Shown in pieces: positions 5,316-8,267 of a stretch of 8,267 nucleotides of DNA. Position numbers and translations under genes: made by a program. Within the stretch, counting starts at the first letter, position 1. The number at the start of each line of letters is the position of its first letter. Under the pieces are notes generated by a model. The model saw only the letters and a list, made by a program, of their open reading frames with translations. It made no database searches and was not told where the DNA came from. This DNA is from Gammaproteobacteria bacterium (GTDB lineage: Bacteria; Pseudomonadota; Gammaproteobacteria; Steroidobacterales; Steroidobacteraceae): the NCBI GenBank assembly GCA_005877965.1, contig VBNP01000142.1:1-8267 (forward strand), given 5' to 3'.

Positions 5316-7547
5316 ATGCTCAACTTTCTCGCTTCGTATTCGCGTCGCGCGACCGTCGTCAACGCGGTGGTGTCGGTGGCCGTCGCCTTCGGCATGGGCA
5401 GCGCGGTGGCCAACTCGGATGACACGTTGAAAATCGAGGCAGTCTCAAACCGCGCCGATCTCGTCTCAGGTGGTGATGTCTTGCTCCGAGTGACATTGCC
5501 GCGCAAGGACCGCGGTGTGCTGTCTGTCAACGGCGCGGCAGTCCTCGGCGCGCTGCACGCGGCTCCCGACGGAAATGGCTACCTTGCACTCGTTACGGGT
5601 CTACCGCTTGGGCGCAACACGATTACTTTGTCCGCGAAGGGACGCATGGTGCATCTGGACGTGACCAACCATCCGATCGGCGGCCCGATCTTCTCAGGTC
5701 CCCATCTGCAACCCTGGCTCTGCACGAGCGCAACCAATGGGCTCGGGGCGCCACTGGATGCGGATTGCAACGCGCCGACGCGCTACGATTTCTTTTACAA
5801 GAACACGGCGACCCCGCCGGCTTTCGTCGCCTATGACCCGTCCAATCCACCGCCGTCGGCCCAGATCGCCATTACGACGACGGACCGGGGCGTCACGGTC
5901 CCGTACATCGTTCGCGTGGAGACCGGCACGCTCAACCGGTCGATTTACAAGATTACCGTGCTCTTTAATCCAACGCAGTCATGGGCGCCTTGGGCGCCTC
6001 AGCCGGCCTGGAACGGCAAGCTGCTGTACCTGTTTGGCGCTGGCGCCGGTCTTCAGTACACCCAGGGTTCCCTCAACAACAGCTTCGACGACAATTCGCT
6101 GTCGCGCGGATTCGCGACCGCGGCGGCCGTCATGACCAACCATGGAACCAATGCCAATGCGAAACTGAACGCCGAAGCCTTGATGATGGTCAAGGAGCAT
6201 CTAGCCGAGACGTATGGACCCATCAGGTACACCATCGGTTCGGGCTGTTCGGGCGGCGCCATCCAGCAGCACAGCATCGGCGATCAATATCCCGGTCTCG
6301 TCGACGGCTTTCTTCCGGTCTGCAGCTATCCGGATACCTGGTCGCTGGCGGTCAACAGCCACGACTGCCACGTGTTGACGCCTTACTTCGCTACGACCTC
6401 GCCGCTGCTATGGGCCAATCTTGCCGACCGCCTGGCGGTTCTTGGGCTGAACTCGGAGCAGGAATGCCCGGGCCAGGATGGACCCGCCGCATTCGGCGGA
6501 CGCTGGTTTCCGGTCACCAATGCGAGTTGCCTGCTTCCGGCGTCGGCCCTCTACAATCCGGTGACCAATCCGCAAGGCGTGCGCTGCAGCCTGAATGCCT
6601 ACCACGTCAACGAACTGGGTACGCGGTCCGATGGGTTTACGTTCCAGGTGTTTGACAGCGTCGGGGTACAGTACGGGCTGAACGCGCTGCAGGCTGGCAG
6701 GATTTCACCGGAACAGTTCGTCGATCTCAACGAGAAGATCGGCGGCCTGGACATCGCGGGCAACTATCAGGCGCAACGCACAGTAGGGGACCTGACGGGC
6801 CTCGAGCGGATGTACCGGTCGGGCCTGATCACCTACGGGCGCGAGCTCGGCAAGTACCCCATCATCGACGCTCGCACCAACGACAACCACGAGATGCACA
6901 ACAACTCCGAGTGGATGTTCACCCGCTTCCGGCTCTTGCGGACCAACGGCAACGCGGCGAACGAGATTCACTGGTGGGAGCAGAGCCGGGTGCCGAATCC
7001 GGTGGGAAATGTTTCGCGTCCCTCGGCGGCCACGGCACTAAGAGCTTTCAACCTCATGGACCAATGGCTCACCGCCATCGAAGCCGACCGGAGCAGCCTG
7101 CCGCATGAAAAGAAAGTGACGCGCAACAAGCCCGCCGCGGCTCGCGACGCCTGCATCGTCGACGGCGTGGAGTACGACTGGACGCCCGGCTCCATCTGCG
7201 ACGCGGAGTTCACCTACACCGGCTTGACCCGCATGGTCGCGGGCGGACCGGTCACCAACGATGTGCTCAAATGCCAGCTCAAGCCGCTCAGCCGGCTGGA
7301 CTACAAGGTGAGCTTCACCGACGCACAATGGGCGCGTCTGCAAAGCACGTTCGCCTCGGGCGTGTGTGATTATTCCAAGCGTGGAGTGGGTCAGGGCAAG
7401 CCCAAGCCGTGGCTGACGTTTGCAGACGGTCCAGGTGGACAGCCCCTGGGTAAGCCACCGGTCTCGCGTTCCGGCGACGGCCACCACGATGAGCGTGATG
7501 ATCGCGACGACGATCATCGCAACGGGCACGACAGCGATGACGATTGA
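5316..7547 (+). CDS. DUF6351-type secreted alpha/beta-hydrolase-like protein
   Basis: The 743-residue product has a Sec-type signal (basic n-region with Arg10-Arg11, hydrophobic 14-29, AVA cleavage after residue 32). A beta-rich N-terminal part (about 37-120) is followed by a hydrolase-like core: WNGKLLYLFGAGAG (232-245), a long helix ending in ETYG, then YTIGSGCSGGAIQQHSIGDQ (305-324), where Ser312 in GCSGG is the likely nucleophile, then YPGLVDGFLPVCSYPD. NDNHEMHNN (522-530) is a candidate His region. The layout recalls tannase/feruloyl-esterase-type hydrolases and I recognise it as DUF6351, a family without an assigned reaction. There are twelve Cys outside the signal peptide, consistent with disulfides in the periplasm. 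The last 23 residues hold 11 Asp and 4 His, an acidic tail that may bind metal. The gene lies 13 nt before the PQQ dehydrogenase gene, so a shared operon and substrate are likely. Confidence 0.8.
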   Translation: MLNFLASYSRRATVVNAVVSVAVAFGMGSAVANSDDTLKIEAVSNRADLVSGGDVLLRVTLPRKDRGVLSVNGAAVLGALHAAPDGNGYLALVTGLPLGRNTITLSAKGRMVHLDVTNHPIGGPIFSGPHLQPWLCTSATNGLGAPLDADCNAPTRYDFFYKNTATPPAFVAYDPSNPPPSAQIAITTTDRGVTVPYIVRVETGTLNRSIYKITVLFNPTQSWAPWAPQPAWNGKLLYLFGAGAGLQYTQGSLNNSFDDNSLSRGFATAAAVMTNHGTNANAKLNAEALMMVKEHLAETYGPIRYTIGSGCSGGAIQQHSIGDQYPGLVDGFLPVCSYPDTWSLAVNSHDCHVLTPYFATTSPLLWANLADRLAVLGLNSEQECPGQDGPAAFGGRWFPVTNASCLLPASALYNPVTNPQGVRCSLNAYHVNELGTRSDGFTFQVFDSVGVQYGLNALQAGRISPEQFVDLNEKIGGLDIAGNYQAQRTVGDLTGLERMYRSGLITYGRELGKYPIIDARTNDNHEMHNNSEWMFTRFRLLRTNGNAANEIHWWEQSRVPNPVGNVSRPSAATALRAFNLMDQWLTAIEADRSSLPHEKKVTRNKPAAARDACIVDGVEYDWTPGSICDAEFTYTGLTRMVAGGPVTNDVLKCQLKPLSRLDYKVSFTDAQWARLQSTFASGVCDYSKRGVGQGKPKPWLTFADGPGGQPLGKPPVSRSGDGHHDERDDRDDDHRNGHDSDDD

Positions 7548-7548
7548 A

Positions 7549-7556
7549 AAGGGGAG
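7549..7556 (+). promoter_or_regulatory. Ribosome binding site of the PQQ dehydrogenase gene
   Basis: AAGGGGAG sits four bases before ATG 7561 and two bases after the DUF6351 stop codon. It fixes the start of the downstream gene and supports co-transcription of the pair. Confidence 0.7.
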
Positions 7557-7560
7557 CAAG

Positions 7561-8267
7561 ATGACTTTGAGATCCCGCAGCACTTTGCTTCATACGGTAT
7601 GGTTGGCGTCGGCCGCATTGGCGACCCCGCTAGCGATTGCCGCTATTCCGGCGTTCGCGGAAGGAATTGATTTGCAGAATACCCGGAGTTTCCACGGGGG
7701 GCCGATCAACAACGAGACCGTGGGTCAACTCAGGGTCAAGTGGGTCTACCAGACGGCACCCGACACGGGAACGGCGAGCAATGCCCAGGGCAGCATCTCG
7801 TCCACTCCGGCCGTCGACGGTCAGTATCTCTACTTCAATGACATGACCGGCTACCTGACCAAATTGAACCGCTTCACCGGGAAGCTGATCTGGAGAAAGA
7901 ATTATGTGAACGATCTCTCGGTCCCGGGTTTTGTCGTGAAGGGCTCCCGCAACACACCGCATGTCAAGGGAGACCTGATCATCGTCGGAAGCAACATGGG
8001 GTTGGTTGACCGCCTTTGCCGGCTCACCCCGGGGGCCACGCCGAGTGCGCTGGGTTGCGCTTCGGGAGATGGCGCCATCGTTCTCGCGATCAATAAGCAA
8101 ACCGGTCAGGTCGTCTGGAGAACGAAAGCCGATACGCATCCTTCAGCGAAAGTCACGGGATCGATCAGCGGGCACGAGAATATGATCTTCGTGCCGGTCG
8201 GCAATTGGGAGGAAGATTGGGCCAGGGCCTACCCGAACATCTATGTCGAGCCGGTCGACCCGGCCTC
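7561..8267 (+). CDS. PQQ-type beta-propeller dehydrogenase, 5' part (polyvinyl-alcohol-dehydrogenase-like)
   Basis: The frame from ATG 7561 stays open to the window end (235 codons plus two bases). A signal peptide with a PAFA-E cleavage after residue 33 sends it to the periplasm. The mature part starts as quinoproteins do, with LQNTRSFHGGPINNETVGQL leading to LRVKWVYQT. Blade motifs follow: STPAVDGQYLYF then LTKLNRFTGKLIW (81-111), TPHVKGDLIIVGSN (132-145), and GAIVLAINKQTGQVVW (171-186). The 'xNxxTGxxxW' pieces are the W-docking motifs of PQQ enzymes. Two non-adjacent Cys (153, 166) are present. The adjacent-Cys disulfide of methanol dehydrogenase is not seen, nor any CxxCH haem site so far; a cytochrome domain could lie beyond the window. 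It probably oxidises an alcohol in the periplasm with the neighbouring hydrolase acting on the product, but the substrate is unknown. Confidence 0.85.
   Translation, partial: MTLRSRSTLLHTVWLASAALATPLAIAAIPAFAEGIDLQNTRSFHGGPINNETVGQLRVKWVYQTAPDTGTASNAQGSISSTPAVDGQYLYFNDMTGYLTKLNRFTGKLIWRKNYVNDLSVPGFVVKGSRNTPHVKGDLIIVGSNMGLVDRLCRLTPGATPSALGCASGDGAIVLAINKQTGQVVWRTKADTHPSAKVTGSISGHENMIFVPVGNWEEDWARAYPNIYVEPVDPA

Noticed and set aside
5316..5411. Tat signal peptide on the DUF6351 protein from its Arg10-Arg11 pair
   Set aside because: The residues after the pair (ATVV) do not fit the S/T-RR-x-F-L-K pattern well, so an ordinary Sec signal is more likely.
5980..6000. Short tandem repeat TGGGCGCC TTGGGCGCC in the DUF6351 gene
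   Set aside because: It simply encodes WAPWAP in frame within a conserved-looking region and has only two units.

Overview
The window is high-GC, densely coding, and every gene I can support lies on the + strand. It looks proteobacterial. The best taxonomic pointer is a tiny gene near the left end that resembles rreB of the Bradyrhizobium group: a small mRNA with a GTG start and a Shine-Dalgarno (SD) sequence far longer than normal. I therefore lean towards an alphaproteobacterium of the Bradyrhizobiaceae/Nitrobacteraceae. This rests on architecture and remembered literature, not on a database search.

Layout. (1) 2-163 is the end of a carboxymuconolactone decarboxylase-family (CMD) gene. (2) About 183-366 is a compact small-mRNA locus: a possible extended -10 promoter, a 15-nt SD that is a perfect complement of the 16S rRNA 3' end, a 27-codon GTG reading frame, a second near-match to the 16S 3' region inside that frame, and a 12-bp terminator hairpin. 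(3) 324-2851 holds a secreted FecR-domain protein with a very basic tail and an L-asparaginase-fold protein, overlapping by ATGA. (4) 2867-5167 is the large, molybdopterin-binding subunit of a xanthine dehydrogenase/CO dehydrogenase-family enzyme. It starts at TTG and has no FeS or FAD partner gene in view. It is followed by an ATGA-coupled 30-codon remnant (5164-5256) that may mark a deletion or rearrangement junction. (5) 5316 to the window end is a separate two-gene unit for exported proteins: a DUF6351-type alpha/beta-hydrolase-like protein with an Asp/His-rich tail, and, 13 nt later, the start of a PQQ-type beta-propeller dehydrogenase that runs off the window.

How the parts may work together. 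FecR, the asparaginase-like protein and the molybdenum hydroxylase subunit are tightly packed and could be one transcript, but they suggest no known pathway. The only upstream region for FecR is the small-mRNA gene, whose terminator lies inside FecR codons 2-13. FecR expression may therefore depend on read-through, or its original 5' end may have been replaced. The DUF6351/PQQ pair looks like a periplasmic oxidation-plus-hydrolysis module for an alcohol, ester or polymer substrate, loosely recalling the dehydrogenase-plus-hydrolase logic of polyvinyl-alcohol degradation; the substrate is unknown.

The most notable features are the ribosome-targeting small mRNA with two 16S-complementary segments, the terminator/start overlap, the asparaginase-fold protein that appears to lack the catalytic Thr-Asp pair, and the truncated cistron after the molybdenum hydroxylase.
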